This document shows positions 1 to 14,309 of a stretch of 64,000 bases of DNA, piece after piece. How positions within the stretch are numbered: position 1 is the first letter of the stretch; each line of letters opens with the position of its first letter. The notes beneath the pieces were generated by a model that saw nothing but the letters and a program-made list of their open reading frames with translations, was not told the origin of the DNA and made no database searches. This DNA comes from Theocolax elegans (taxonomy: Eukaryota; Arthropoda; Insecta; Hymenoptera; Cerocephalidae), in assembly GCA_026168455.1 (NCBI GenBank), contig JANSJX010000045.1:62001-126000 (forward strand), read 5' to 3'. Position numbers and translations under genes: made by a program.

Positions 1-3000
1 AATTAGTAGAGTTATCCAGAAATATCTCAGAAATTCCCGAAATATCCAGGAAATACCATAATTAGTGGAGTTTTTTTTTAAATACCTCAGCAATTACCGA
101 AGATCCAGGAAATTCCGTAATTGGTAGAATCGTCACGAAATTCCTCAGATATTCCCGAAATATCCAGAAAATCCCGTAATTAGTGGAGTCTTTCAGAATA
201 TATCAGAAATTCCCGAAATATCCAGGAAATCCCTTATTTAGTAGATTTACCCAGAAATACCTCAGAAATTCCCGAAATATCCAGGAAATTCCGATATTAT
301 TGGTGTTATCCCGAATTTCCTCAGATATTCCAGAAATATCAAGGAAATCCCGTAATTAGTAGCGTCATTCCTAAATATCTCAGAAATTCCCGAAATATCC
401 TGGAAATCCCGTAATTAGTAGCGTCATTCCACAATATCTCAGAAATTCCCGAAATATCCTGGAAATCCCGTAATTAGTAGAGTTAACCAGAAATACCTCA
501 GAAATTCCCGAAATATCCAGGAAATCCCTAATTTTGTAGATTTATCCAAAAATACCACAGAAATTCTCGAAATATTCAGGAAATACCATAGTTAGTGGAG
601 TTTTTTTTTAAATACCTCAGCAATTACCGAAAGATCCAGGAAATCCCGTAATTAGTAGGATCATCACGAAATTCCTCAGATATTCTCGAAATATCCAGGA
701 AATCCCGTAATTAGTAGCGTCATTCCGAAATATCTCAGAAATTCCCCAAATATCCTGGAAATTCCATAATTAGTAGGGTTATCCAGAAATACCTCAGAAA
801 TTCCCCAAATATACTGGAAAACCCATAATTAGTAGAGTTATCCAGAAATACCTCAGAAATTCCCCAAATATCCAGGAAATCCCCTAATTTGTAGAGTTAT
901 CCAGAAATACCTCAGAAATTCCCGAAATATCCAGGAAATCCCGTAATTAGTAGCGTCATCCCGAAAAAAATCAGAAATTTCCGAAATATCCAGAAAATCC
1001 CGTAATTAGTGGAGTCTCACAGAAATATTTCAGTAATTCCCAAAATATACAGGAAATTCCGTAATTAGTAGATTCATCCCGAATTTCCACAGAAATCCGC
1101 GTAATATCCAGGAAATACCATAATTAGTGGAGTCTTTCTGAAATATTTCAAAAATTCCCGAAATATCGAGGAAATACCTTATTTAGTAGAGTTATCCAGA
1201 AATACCTCAGAAATTCCCGAAAGATCCAGGAAATTGCGTAATTATTAGTCATCCCGAATTTTTTCAGAAATTCCCAAAATTTCCAGAAAATCCCGTTATT
1301 ATTGGTGTTATCCCGAATTTACTCAGAAATTTCCGAAATATCCTGGAAATCCCGTAATTAGTAGAGTGATCCAGAAATATCTCAGAAATTCCCGAAATAT
1401 CCAGGAAATTCCGTAATTAGTGGAGTGTTTCTGAAATATTTCAGAAATTCCCGAAATATCCAGGAAATTCCGTAATTAGTAGCGTCATCCCGAAATACCT
1501 CAGCAATTCCCGAAAGATCCTGGAAATCTCGTAATTGGTAGAATCATCACGAATTTCCTCAGATATTCCCGAAATATCCAGGAAATCCCGTAATTAGAAG
1601 CATCATCCCGAAATACCTCAGAAATTCCCGAAAGATCCAGGAATTCCCGTAATTGGTAGAGTCATCTCGAATTTCCTCATATATTCCCGAAATATCCAGA
1701 AAATTCCGTCATTAGTGGAGTCTTTCTGAAATATTTCAGAAATTCCCGAAATATCCAAGATATCCCGTAATTAGTAGTCATCCCGAATTTTTCCAGAAAT
1801 TCCCGAAATATCCAGAAATTCCCGTAATTAGTAGCGTCATCCCAAAATACCTCAGCAATTTCCGAAAGATCCTGGAAATCTCGTAATTGGTAGAATCATC
1901 ACGAATTTCCTCAGATATTCCCGAAATATCCAGGAAATCCCGTAATTAGTAGCGTCATCCCGAAATACCTCAGCAATTCCCGAAAGATCCTGGAAATCTC
2001 GTAATTGGTAGAATCATCACGAATTTCCTCAGATATTCCCGAAATATCCAGGAAATACCATAATTAGTGGAGTCTTTCAGAAATATTTCAGAAATTCCCG
2101 AAATATCCAGGAAATCCCTTGTTTAGTAGAGTTATCCAGAAATACCTCAGAAATTCCCGAAATATCGAGGAAATTCCGTTATTATTGGTGTTATCCCGAA
2201 TTTTCCCAGAAATTCCCGAAAGATCCAGGAAATCCCGTAATTGGTAGAGTCATCACGAATTTCCTCAGATATTCCCGAAATATCAAGGAAATCCCGTAAT
2301 TAGTAGCGTCATTCCAAAATATCTCATAAATTCCCGAAATATCCTGGAAATCCCGTAATTAGTAGCGTCATTCCACAATATCTCAGAAATTCCCGAAAGA
2401 TCCAGGAAATCCCGTAATTGGTAGATTCATCCCGAATTTCCTCAGATATTCCCGAAATATCCAGGAAATACCATAATTAGTGGAGTCTTTCAGAAATATT
2501 TCAGAAATTCCCGAAACATCCAGGAAATCCCTTGTTTAGTAGAGTTATCCAGAAATACCTCAGAAATTCCCGAAATATCCAGGAAATTCCGATATTATTG
2601 GTGTTATCCCGAATTTCCTCAGAAATTTCCGAAATATCAAGGAAATCCCGTAATTAGTAGCGTCATTCCAAAATATCTCATAAATTCCCGAAATATCCTG
2701 GAAATCCCGTAATTAGTAGCGTCATTCCACAATATCTCAGAAATTCCCGAAATATCCAGGCAATACCATAATTGGTAGAGTTTTTTTTTAAATACGTCAG
2801 CAATTACCGAAAGATCCAGGAAATTCCGTAATTAGTATACTCATATCGAATTTCCTCAGAAATTCCCGAAATATCCAGGAAATCCCGTAATTAGTAGCGT
2901 CATCCCGAAATATATCAGAAATTTCTGAAATATCCAGGAAATCCCTTAATTTGTAAAGTTATCCAGAAATTCCTCAGAAATTCCCGAAATATCCAGGAAA

Positions 3001-6000
3001 TCCCGTAATTAGTGGAGTCTTTCTGAAATATTTTAGAAATTCCCGAAATATACAGGAAATACCTTATTTAGTAGAGTTATCCAGAAATACCTGAGAAATT
3101 CCCGAAAGATCCAGGAAATTCCGTAATTATTAGTCATCCCGAATTTTTTCAGAAAGTCCCGAAATTTCCAGAAAATCCCGTTATTATTGGTGTTATCCCG
3201 AATTTACTCAGATATTTCCGAAATATCCAGGAAATCCCGTAATTAGTAGAGTTATCCAGAAATATCTCAGAAATTCCCGAAATATCCAGGAAATACCATA
3301 ATTAGTGGAGTTTTTTTTTAAATACCTCAGCAATTACCGAAGATCCAGGAAATTCCGTAATTGGTAGAATCGTCACGAAATTCCTCAGATATTCCCGAAA
3401 TATCCAGAAAATCCCGTAATTAGTGGAGTCTTTCAGAAATATATCAGAAATTCCCGAAATATCCAGGAAATCCCTTATTTAGTAGATTTACCCAGAAATA
3501 CCTCAGAAATTGCCGAAATATCCAGGAAATTCCGATATTATTGGTGTTATCCCGAATTTCCTCAGAAATTTCCGAAAGATCCAGGAAATCCCGTAATTGG
3601 TAGAGTCATCACGAATTTCCTCAGATATTCCCGAAATATCAAGGAAATCCCGTAATTAGTAGCGTCATTCCTAAATATCTCAGAAATTCCCGAAATAACC
3701 TGGAAATCCCGTAATTAGTAGAGTTATCCAGAAATACCTCAGAAATTCCCGAAATATCCAGGAAATCCCGTAATTAGTAGCGTCATCCCGAAAAAAATCA
3801 GAAATTTCCGAAATATCCAGAAAATCCCGTAATTAGTGGAGTCTCACAGAAATATTTCAGTAATTCCCAAAATATACAGGAAATTCCGTAATTAGTAGAT
3901 TCATCCCGAATTTCCAAAGAAATCCGCGTAATATCCAGGAAATACCATAATTTGTGGAGTCTTTCTGAAATATTTCAAAAATTCCCGAAATATCGAGGAA
4001 ATACCTTATTTAGTAGAGTTATCCAGAAATACCTCAGAAATTCCCGAAAGATCCAGGAAATTGCGTAATTATTAGTCATCCCGAATTTTTTCAGAAAATC
4101 CCGTTATTATTGGTGTTATCCCGAATTTACTCAGAAATTTCCGAAATATCCTGGAAATCCCGTAATTAGTAGAGTGATCCAGAAATATCTCAGAAATTCC
4201 CGAAATATCCAGGAAATTCCGTAATTAGTGGAGTGTTTCTGAAATATTTCAGAAATTCCCGAAATATCCAGGAAATTCCGTAATTAGTAGCGTCATCCCG
4301 AAATACCTCAGCAATTCCCGATAGATCCTGGAAATCTCGTAATTGGTAGAATCATCACGAATTTCCTCAGATATTCCCGAAATATCCAGGAAATCCCGTA
4401 ATTAGTAGCATCATCCCGAAATACCTCAGAAATTCCCGAAATATCCAGGAAATACCATAATTAGTGGAGTCTTTCAGAAATATTTCAGAAATTCCCGAAA
4501 TATACAGGAAATACCTTATTTAGTAGAGTTATCCAGAAATACCTGAGAAATTCCCGAAAGATCCAGGAAATTCCGTAATTATTAGTCATCCCGAATTTTT
4601 TCAGAAAGTCCCGAAATTTCCAGAAAATCCCGTTATTATTGGTGTTATCCCGAATTTACTCAGATATTTCCGAAATATCCAGGAAATCCCGTAATTAGTA
4701 GAGTTATCCAGAAATATCTCAGAAATTCCCGAAATATCCAGGAAATACCATAATTAGTGGAGTTTTTTTTTAAATACCTCAGCAATTACCGAAGATCCAG
4801 GAAATTCCGTAATTGGTAGAATCGTCACGAAATTCCTCAGATATTCCCGAAATATCCAGAAAATCCCGTAATTAGTGGAGTCTTTCAGAAATATATCAGA
4901 AATTCCCGAAATATCCAGGAAATCCCTTATTTAGTAGATTTACCCAGAAATACCTCAGAAATTGCCGAAATATCCAGGAAATTCCGATATTATTGGTGTT
5001 ATCCCGAATTTCCTCAGAAATTTCCGAAAGATCCAGGAAATCCCGTAATTGGTAGAGTCATCACGAATTTCCTCAGATATTCCCGAAATATCAAGGAAAT
5101 CCCGTAATTAGTAGCGTCATTCCTAAATATCTCAGAAATTCCCGAAATAACCTGGAAATCCCGTAATTAGTAGAGTTATCCAGAAATACCTCAGAAATTC
5201 CCGAAATATCCAGGAAATCCCGTAATTAGTAGCGTCATCCCGAAAAAAATCAGAAATTTCCGAAATATCCAGAAAATCCCGTAATTAGTGGAGTCTCACA
5301 GAAATATTTCAGTAATTCCCAAAATATACAGGAAATTCCGTAATTAGTAGATTCATCCCGAATTTCCAAAGAAATCCGCGTAATATCCAGGAAATACCAT
5401 AATTTGTGGAGTCTTTCTGAAATATTTCAAAAATTCCCGAAATATCGAGGAAATACCTTATTTAGTAGAGTTATCCAGAAATACCTCAGAAATTCCCGAA
5501 AGATCCAGGAAATTGCGTAATTATTAGTCATCCCGAATTTTTTCAGAAAATCCCGTTATTATTGGTGTTATCCCGAATTTACTCAGAAATTTCCGAAATA
5601 TCCTGGAAATCCCGTAATTAGTAGAGTGATCCAGAAATATCTCAGAAATTCCCGAAATATCCAGGAAATTCCGTAATTAGTGGAGTGTTTCTGAAATATT
5701 TCAGAAATTCCCGAAATATCCAGGAAATTCCGTAATTAGTAGCGTCATCCCGAAATACCTCAGCAATTCCCGATAGATCCTGGAAATCTCGTAATTGGTA
5801 GAATCATCACGAATTTCCTCAGATATTCCCGAAATATCCAGGAAATCCCGTAATTAGTAGCATCATCCCGAAATACCTCAGAAATTCCCGAAATATCCAG
5901 GAAATACCATAATTAGTGGAGTCTTTCAGAAATATTTCAGAAATTCCCGAAATATCCAGGAAATCCCTTGTTTAGTAGAGTTATCCAGAAATACCTCAGA

Positions 6001-6256
6001 AATTCCCGAAATATCGAGGAAATTCCGTTATTATTGGTGTTATCCCGAATTTTCCCAGAAATTCCCGAAAGATCCAGGAAATCCCGTAATTGGTAGAGTC
6101 ATCACGAATTTCCTCAGATATTCCCGAAATATCCAGGATATCCCGTAATTAGTGGAGTCTTTCTGAAATATTTCAGAAATTCCCGAAATATCCAGGAAAC
6201 CTCGTAATTAGTCGACTCATCCCGAATTTCCTCCGAAATTCCCGAAAGATCTAGGA
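1..6256 (+). repeat. Satellite A array, block 1 (59-bp monomer)
   Basis: Tandem array of a monomer of about 59 bp. Each unit carries recognisable pieces such as CCCGTAATTAGTAG, CCTCAGAAATTCCCGAAA and ATATCCAGGAAAT. Units differ by scattered substitutions, and variant types (for example those with a run of nine T's near 70, 600 and 2768) recur at intervals much longer than 59 bp, which shows higher-order organisation. No coding potential was seen. The array begins before the window and ends in the variant GATCTAGGAA, where spacer U starts. Confidence 0.97.
3040..5943 (+). repeat. Tandem duplication of a 1,452-bp block inside satellite A
   Basis: The sequence from about 3040 to 4491 is repeated almost without change from about 4492 to 5943, at a constant offset of 1,452 bp. 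For example, the same variant string starts at 3361 and at 4813. The length is about 24.6 monomers, so the two copies join out of monomer phase or across length-variant units. The near identity, against much more diverged neighbouring monomers, indicates a recent duplication or unequal exchange. The breakpoints are approximate because the copies merge into homologous monomers. Confidence 0.85.
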
Positions 6257-6534
6257 ACTGTTTGTCATAATTCCAGGGACACATAAAGTCTAAAAAAGAT
6301 ATTGTTTATTTATATAATTATTTACAGTTAAATGGGAATTCACAGAAAAATGCTTATTTTAGATATATTTCTAAATATAATTTGTTATTAATATTACAAA
6401 TAATATATATTTATTATAATTTTTGAATACATAAAATTTATACCTGGCACCACGACAATTAATTGTTGACAACAAAATTAATTATCGGTTGTGCAATTGT
6501 AATAATTCATGGTAAAATGTATTTATAAAAGGTT

Positions 6535-6563
6535 GTACGTACGTACGTACGTACGTACGTACG
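6535..6563. repeat. (GTAC)n microsatellite, U1 copy
   Basis: A 29-nt run of alternating GTAC units. The equivalent runs in U2 (41124-41144) and U3 (46295-46315) are 21 nt long, so this tract is length-variable between the spacer copies. Confidence 0.95.
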
Positions 6564-7580
6564 CGGACTACTGAAACTTCCAAGCCAAAAAACTAATAAA
6601 AAACGACTCTTTAAAAAATGTGTAATAGTGGTAAATTTATCCTCGTATCAATGCGATCACAATGGACTCATAAAAAATGACATTCACTAAATATTTTTTA
6701 CAGTATAAGGGGTTTTTTACAGAAAAATTCACAATTTCACTTATAAAATTTTAATAATATGTAGATGTAGATTAACTTTCAAATCCGGTATAAAATTAAA
6801 TAACGGAGGAAAGCACTAAAATCTGGGATACTTTAACTGCGCGTAATTAATTAACGCGTAATCATAAATCGAGTTTTCGCGTATACTATTATCTATACTC
6901 CTTTATCTGATCCGGTGAGATGATCGACTCGGGAGCTCATTGTCGCGATAGATCCTATCAGTACCGTCTAAGTCGCCAAAGGAACAAGGTTTCGTCATCC
7001 TGCGAGAAACTCTTGACCTTCGTGAATTCATATACTTTCGATAGTGAGTAACAAAAAACCATATCCCATGTCCCAAATCCTTTATCCAGGAACTGACGAA
7101 CCTTCTTGGTGACAAGTTCCGAGTGGTTCCGTATTTATTTGCGGAACTGCGAAAACTTTTATTTTTTTTATCGGGTAAAAGAGTTTCTACTCTTTTCCAT
7201 GTGTGTGCCCCATCCTTCGGGATGACTCCGATGCCTGAGGCTAGGCTGAGTGGTCCACATGGTTCCGAGGATTTTTCAGCAACCAACAAAATTATCGGTA
7301 GCCGGACTATGAAGATAATAAAATAAAAAAGGGAAGAATTCTTTTCGCGATTTCGTACTGTGCCGGAAACCATGTTTTTTTTTAACAAAGGGAAAAAATA
7401 TGGGTTTTTTTTTCTTGATTAAACAAACCGATCCGCGTAATTAGTATCGCGATTAAATCGTTAGACACGGGAAATTAATTGAATAAACTTTTTAACAAAT
7501 TACAAACAAAAATTTTACGATACTGTATTATCCTGTTGTATTATTGTTGTTTTTTCATACGAAAGGCTCCGACGACTTAC

Positions 7581-7642
7581 AATTCGCGAATTTAAGTACT
7601 CTATTCGTCGTGAATAGATTGTGTGACGATTTCCGTCACACA
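7581..7642. other. Cluster of perfect palindromes/hairpins in U1
   Basis: Three inverted repeats lie end to end. AATTCGCGAATT (7581-7592) is a perfect 12-bp palindrome. Positions 7600-7618 form a 7-bp stem with a 5-nt loop (CTATTC/GAATAG plus one pair). Positions 7620-7642 form a 9-bp stem with a 5-nt loop (GTGTGACG/CGTCACAC plus one pair). An A-rich tract follows. Its role is unknown; it could be a transposon terminus or a structured RNA. Confidence 0.5.
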
Positions 7643-10600
7643 TTTTTCAAACAAAATAAAAAAAAAAATGCAACCGGAAGAACCCGCATCGGAGGATAGA
7701 CATCAATCTCCAACGACGTTGAACATCCGCATAAGATATTAGTTTCGTTTTATCAATCAATATTATTATAAACTTCTTTATAATCAAAGCTTATACTAAA
7801 TGCATGAGATTTGTTATGATTTGATTTTATTTGATCTCATATTTTTCATTTTTCTTTGTTATATTTTATTTTACTTACTTCTTTTGCTGCTTCAACTACA
7901 TGACTGAATCGACGCGAATGGTTGCCATCGAGGGATCCAGTTTACAAAACCAAATAACGATTTACACTATTATTTAATATTTGAAAGATCTTTGCATCCT
8001 CCCGAAATAACTATAAATATCAATAAATACGTTGCAGGCCATTGTAATTCGTTGTTATATGTGCCATATTTTGTGTTGTATGTTGCATTGTTCTGAGTTC
8101 TTAGCTAATAATCAAGGAACAATACAACAAACAAAACAAAGTGGGTTTGAAAAAAAAGCAACTTTTGAGATATTATATAATGGTATTGCTTAAATAAACG
8201 CGATATTTCTGGTTATAATTAAGAAAGTAATTTCGTACAGATGTCGAATTTTTTATGTGCAAGGTCCATAGTAATTCCTTGTTATATGTGCCATATTTTG
8301 TGTTGTATGTTGCATTGTTTTGTGTTTTTAATTATAAATCAAGGAACAATACAACAAACAAAACAAAGTGGGTTTGAAAAAAAAGCAACTTTTGAGATAT
8401 TATATAATGGTATTGCTTACATAAACGCGATATTTCTGGATATATTAAGATCGTATAATTAAGATCGTAATTCCGTACAGATGTCGAATTTTTTATGTGC
8501 GAGGTCCATTGTAATTCCTTGTCATTTGCGCCATATTTTGTGTTGTATGTTGCATTGTTCTGTGTTTTTAATTATAGATCAAGGAACAATACAACAAACA
8601 AAACATGGTGGGCTTTTAATGAGAACAACTGTTGAGATATTACATGATGGTATAGCGTAAATAAACGTGATATTTATGTATATAATTAAGAGAGTAATTT
8701 CGTGCAGATGTCGAATTTTTTATATGCAATGTCCATTGTAATTCCTTGTCATTTGTGCCATATTTTGTGTTGTATGTTGCATTGTTCTGTGTTTTTAATT
8801 ATTAATCAAGGAACAATACAGCAAACAAAACAAAGTGGGTTTGAAAAAAAGCAACTTTTGAGATATTATATAATGGTATTGCTTACATAAACGCGATATT
8901 TCTGGATATAATTAAGATCGTAATTCCGTACTGATGTCGAATTTTTTATGTGCAAGGTCCATTGTATAGTGCCTTGTAATATGTGCCATATTTTGTGTTG
9001 CATGTTGCATTGTTTCGTGTTTTTAATTATTAATCAAGCAACAATACAGCAAACAAAACAAAGTGGATTTGAAAAAAAGCAACTTTTGAGATAATATATA
9101 ATGGTATTGCTTGCATAAACGTGATATTTCTGTATATAATTAAGAGAGTAATTTCGTGCAGATGTCGAATTTTTTATATGCAATGTCCATTGTAATTCCT
9201 TGTCATTTGTGCCATATTTTGTGTTGCATGTTGCATTGTTTTGTGTTTTTAATTATAAATCAAGGAACAATACAACAACCAAAACAAAGTGGGTTTTAAA
9301 TGAAGGCAACTGTTGAGATATTACAAGATGGTATAGCTTAAATAAACGTGATATTTCTGTATATAATTAAGAGAGTAATTCCGTACTGATGTCGAATTTT
9401 TTATGTGCAAGGTCCATTGTAATTCGTTGTCATTTGCGCCATATTTTGTGTTGTATGTTGCATTGTTCTGTGTTTTTAATTATAGATCAAGGAACAATAC
9501 AACAAACAAAACATGGTGGGCTTTTAATGAAAACAACTGTTGAGATATTACATGATGGTTTAACTTAAATAAACGCGAGATTTCTGGATATAATTAAGAT
9601 CTTAATTCCGTACAGATAACGATTTTTTTATATGCAATGTCCATTGTAATTCCTTGTCATTTGTGGCATATTTTGTGTTGTATGTTGCATTGTTCTGTGT
9701 TTTTAATTATTAATCAAGGAACAATACAACAAACAAAACAAAGTGAGTTTGAAAAAAAGCAACTTTTGAGATATTATATAATGGTATTGCTTACATAAAC
9801 GCGATATTTCTGGATATAATTAAGATCTTAATTCCGTACTGATGTCGAATTTTTTATGTGCATGGTCCATTGTATAATGCCTTGTAATATGTGCCATATT
9901 TTGTGTTGTATGTTGCATTGTTTTGTGTTTTTAATTATAAATCAAGGAACAATACAACAAACAAAACATGGTGGGCTTTTAATAAAAACAACTGTTGAGA
10001 TATTACATGATGGTATAGCTTAAATAAACGCACTGTTTTTGGATATAATTAAGAGTGTAATTCTGTACAGGTGTCGAATTTTTTATGTGCAAGGTCCATT
10101 GTAAAGCCTTGTCATATGTGCCATATTTTGTGTTGTATGTTGCATTGTTCTGTGTTTTTAATTATAGATCAAGGAACAATACAACAAACAAAACATGGTG
10201 GGCTTTTAATGAAAACAACTGTTGAGATATTACATGATGGTTTAACTTAAATAAACGCGATATTTCTGGATATAATTAAGATCGTAATTCCGTACAGATG
10301 TCGAATTTTTTATGTTCGAGGGCCATTGTAATTCCTTGTTATATGTGCCATATTTTGTGTTGTATGTTGCATTGTTTTGTGTTTTTAATTATAAATCAAG
10401 GAACAATGCAACAAACAAAACATGGTGGGCTTTTAATGAAAACAACTGTTGAGATATTACATGATGGTATAGCTTAAATAAACGTGATATTTCTGTATAT
10501 AATTAAGAGAGTAATTCCGTACTGATGTCGAATTTTTTATGTGCAAGGTCCATTGTATAATGTCTTGTAATATGTGCCATATTTTGTGTTGTATGTCGCA

Positions 10601-13600
10601 TTGTATTGTGTTTTTAATTATAAATCAAAGAACAATACAACAAACAAAACATGGTGGGCTTTTAATAAAAACAACTGTTGAGATATTACATGATGGTATA
10701 GCTTAATTAAACGTGATATTTCTGTATATAATTAAGAGAGTAATTTCGTACAGATGTCGAATTTTTTTATGTGCAAGGTCCATTGTAGTTCCTTGTCATA
10801 TGTGCCATTTTTTGTGTTGTATGTTGCATTGTTCTGTGTTTTCAAATATAAATCAAGGAACAATACAACAAACAAAACAAAGTGGATTTGAAAAAAAGCA
10901 ACTTTTGAGATATTATATAATGGTAATTTCTGGATATAATTAAGATCGTAATTCCGTACAGATGTCGAATCTTTTATGTTCGAGGGCCATTGTAATTCCT
11001 TGTTTTATGTGCCATATTTTGTGTTGTATGTTGCATTGTTCTGTGTTTTTAAGTATAAATCAAGGAACAATACAACAAACAAAACAAAGTGGGTTTTAAA
11101 TGAAGGCAACTGTTGAGATATTATATGATGGTATTGCTTATATAAACGCGATATTTCTGGATATAATTAAGATCGTAATTCCATACCGATGTCGACTTTT
11201 TTATGTGCGAGGTCCATTGTAATTCCTTGTCATTTGCGCCATATTTTGTGTTGTATGTTGCATTGTTCTGTGTTTTTAATTATAGATCAAGGAACAATAC
11301 AACAAACAAAACATGGTGGGCTTTTAATGAAAACAACTGTTGAGATATTACATGATGGTATAGCTTAAATAAACATGATATTTCTGTATATAATTAAGAG
11401 AGTAATTTCGTACAGATGTCGAATTTTTTATGTGCAAGGTCCATTGTATAATGCCTTGTCATATGTGCAATATTTTGTGTTGTATGTTGCATTGTCTTGT
11501 GTTTTTAATTATAAATCAAGGAACAATACAACAAACAAAACAAAGTGGATTTGAAAAAAAAGCAACTTTTGAGATATTATATAATGGTACTGCTTACATA
11601 AACGCGATATTTCTGGATATAATTAAGATCGTAATTCCGTACAGATGTCGAATTTTTATGTTCGAGGGCCATTGTAATTCCTTGTTTTATGTGCCATATT
11701 TTGTGTTGTATGTTGCATTGTTCTGTGTTTTTAAGTATAAATCAAGGAACAATACAACAAACAAAACAAAGTGGGTTTTAAATGAAGGCAACTGTTGAGA
11801 TATTATATGATGGTATTGCTTATATAAACGCGATATTTCTGGATATAATTAAGATCGTAATTCCATACCGATGTCGACTTTTTTATGTGCGAGGTCCATT
11901 GTAATTCCTTGTCATTTGCGCCATATTTTGTGTTGTATGTTGCATTGTTCTGTGTTTTTAATTATAGATCAAGGAACAATACAACAAACAAAACATGGTG
12001 GGCTTTTAATGAAAACAACTGTTGAGATATTACATGATGGTATAGCTTAAATAAACATGATATTTCTGTATATAATTAAGAGAGTAATTTCGTACAGATG
12101 TCGAATTTTTTATGTGCAAGGTCCATTGTATAATGCCTTGTCATATGTGCCATATTTTGTGTTGTATGTTGCATTGTTCTTGTGTTTTTAATTATAAATC
12201 AAGGAACAATACAACAAACAAAACAAAGTGGATTTGAAAAAAAAGCAACTTTTGAGATATTATATAATGGTACTGCTTACATAAACGCGATATTTCTGGA
12301 TATAATTAAGATCGTAATTCCGTACAGATGTCGAATTTTTTATGTTCGAGGGCCATTGTAATTCCTTGTTTTATGTGCCATATTTTGTGTTGTATGTTGC
12401 ATTGTTCTGTGTTTTTAAGTATAAATCAAGGAACAATACAACAAACAAAACAAAGTGGGTTTTAAATGAAGGCAACTGTTGAGATATTATATGATGGTAT
12501 TGCTTATATAAACGCGATATTTCTGGATATAATTAAGATCGTAATTCCGTACAGATGTCGAATTTTTTATGTGCGAGGTCCATTGTCATTCCTTGTCATT
12601 TGCGCCATATTTTGTGTTGTATGTTGCATTGTTCTGTGTTTTTAATTATAGATCAAGGAACAATACAACAAACAAAACATGGTGGGCTTTTAATGAAAAC
12701 AACTGTTGAGATATTACATGATGGTATAGCTTAAATAAACGTGATATTTCTGTATATAATTAAGAGAGTAATTTCGTACAGATGTCGAATTTTTTATGTG
12801 CAAGGTCCATTGTATAATGCCTTGTCATATGTGCCATATTTTGTGTTGTATGTTGCATTGTTCTGTGTTTTTAATTATAGATCAAGCAACAATACAACAA
12901 ACAAAACATGGTGGGCTTTTAATGAAAACAACTGTTGAGATATTACATGATGGTTTAACTTAAATATCGCGAGATTTCTGGATATAATTAAGATCCTAAT
13001 TCCGTACAGATAACGATTTTTTTATATGCAATGTCCATTGTAATTCCTTGTCATATGTGCCATATTTGGTGTTGTAGGTTGCATTGTTTTGTGTTTTTAA
13101 TTATTAATCAAGGAACAATACAACAAACAAAACATGGTGGGCTTTTAATGAAAACACCTGTTGAGATATTGCATGATGGTATAGCTTAAATAAACGTGAT
13201 ATTTCTGTATATAATTAAGAGAGTAATTCCGTACTGATGTCGAATTTTTTATGTGCAAGGTCCATTGTAATGCCTTTTCATATGTGCCATATTTTGTCTT
13301 GTATGTTGCATTGTTCTGTGTTTTTAATTATCAATCAAGGAACAATACAACAAACAAAACAAAGTGGGTTTGAAAAAAAGCAACTTTTGAGATATTATAT
13401 AATGGTATTGCTTACATAAACGCGATATTTCTGGATATAATTAAGATGGTAATTCCGTACAGATGTCGAATTTTTTATGTTCGAGGGCCATTGTAATTCC
13501 TTGTTTTATGTGCCATATTTTGTGTTGTATGTTGCATTGTTCTGTGTTTTTAAGTATAAATCAAGGAACAATACAACAAACAAAACAAAGTGGGTTTTAA

Positions 13601-14309
13601 ATGAAGGCAACTGTTGAGATATTATATGATGGTATTGCTTATATAAACGCGATATTTCTGGATATAATTAAGATCGTAATTCCGTACATATGTCTAATTT
13701 TTTATGTGCGAGGTCCATTGTAATTCCTTGTCATTTGTGCCATATTTTGTGTTGTATGTTGGATTGTTCTGTGTTTTTAATTATTAATCAAGGAACAATA
13801 CAATAAACAAAACAAAGTGGGTTTGAAAAAAAGCAACTTTTGAGATATTATATGATGGTATTGCTTATATAAACGCGATATTTCTGGATATAATTAAGAT
13901 CGTAATTCCGTACAGATGTCGAATTTTTTATGTGCGAGGTCCATTGTAATTCCTTGTCATTTGTGCCATATTTTGTGTTGTATGTTGCATTGTTCTGTGT
14001 TTTTAATTATTAATCAAGGAACAATACAACAAACAAAACAAAGTGGGTTTGAAAAAAAGCAACTTTTGAGATATTATATAATGGTATTGCTTACATAAAC
14101 GCGATATTTCTGGATATAATTAAGATCGTAATTCCGTACTGATGTCGAATTTTTTATGTGCAAGGTCCATTGTATAATGCCTTGTAATATGTGCCATATA
14201 TTGTGTTGTATAGTGGGTTTGAAAAAAAGCAACTTTTGAGATATTATATGATGGTATTGCTTATATAAACGCGATATTTCTGGATATAATTAAGATCGTA
14301 ATTCCGTAC

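Larger units (their letters stand above)
6257..8035. other. Non-satellite spacer U1
   Basis: A 1.78-kb AT-rich stretch that belongs to neither satellite. The part from 6257 to about 7047 recurs in spacers U2 and U3; the rest, to 8035, is found only here. It holds a TACG microsatellite, a near-palindrome CGCGTAATTAATTAACGCG at 6840-6858, and a cluster of hairpins at 7581-7642. A 161-codon open frame lies on the minus strand at 6903-7388, but it resembles no family I know and is cut off in U2 and U3. I could not identify a gene or transposon here. Confidence 0.7.

Noticed and set aside
1..6256. CRISPR-like array (regular short repeats)
   Set aside because: Monomers are contiguous with no unique spacers, in eukaryotic satellite context.
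6903..7388. 161-codon minus-strand frame in U1
   Set aside because: No recognisable domain; the sequence is truncated in U2 and U3 and overlaps low-complexity DNA. Not annotated as a gene.
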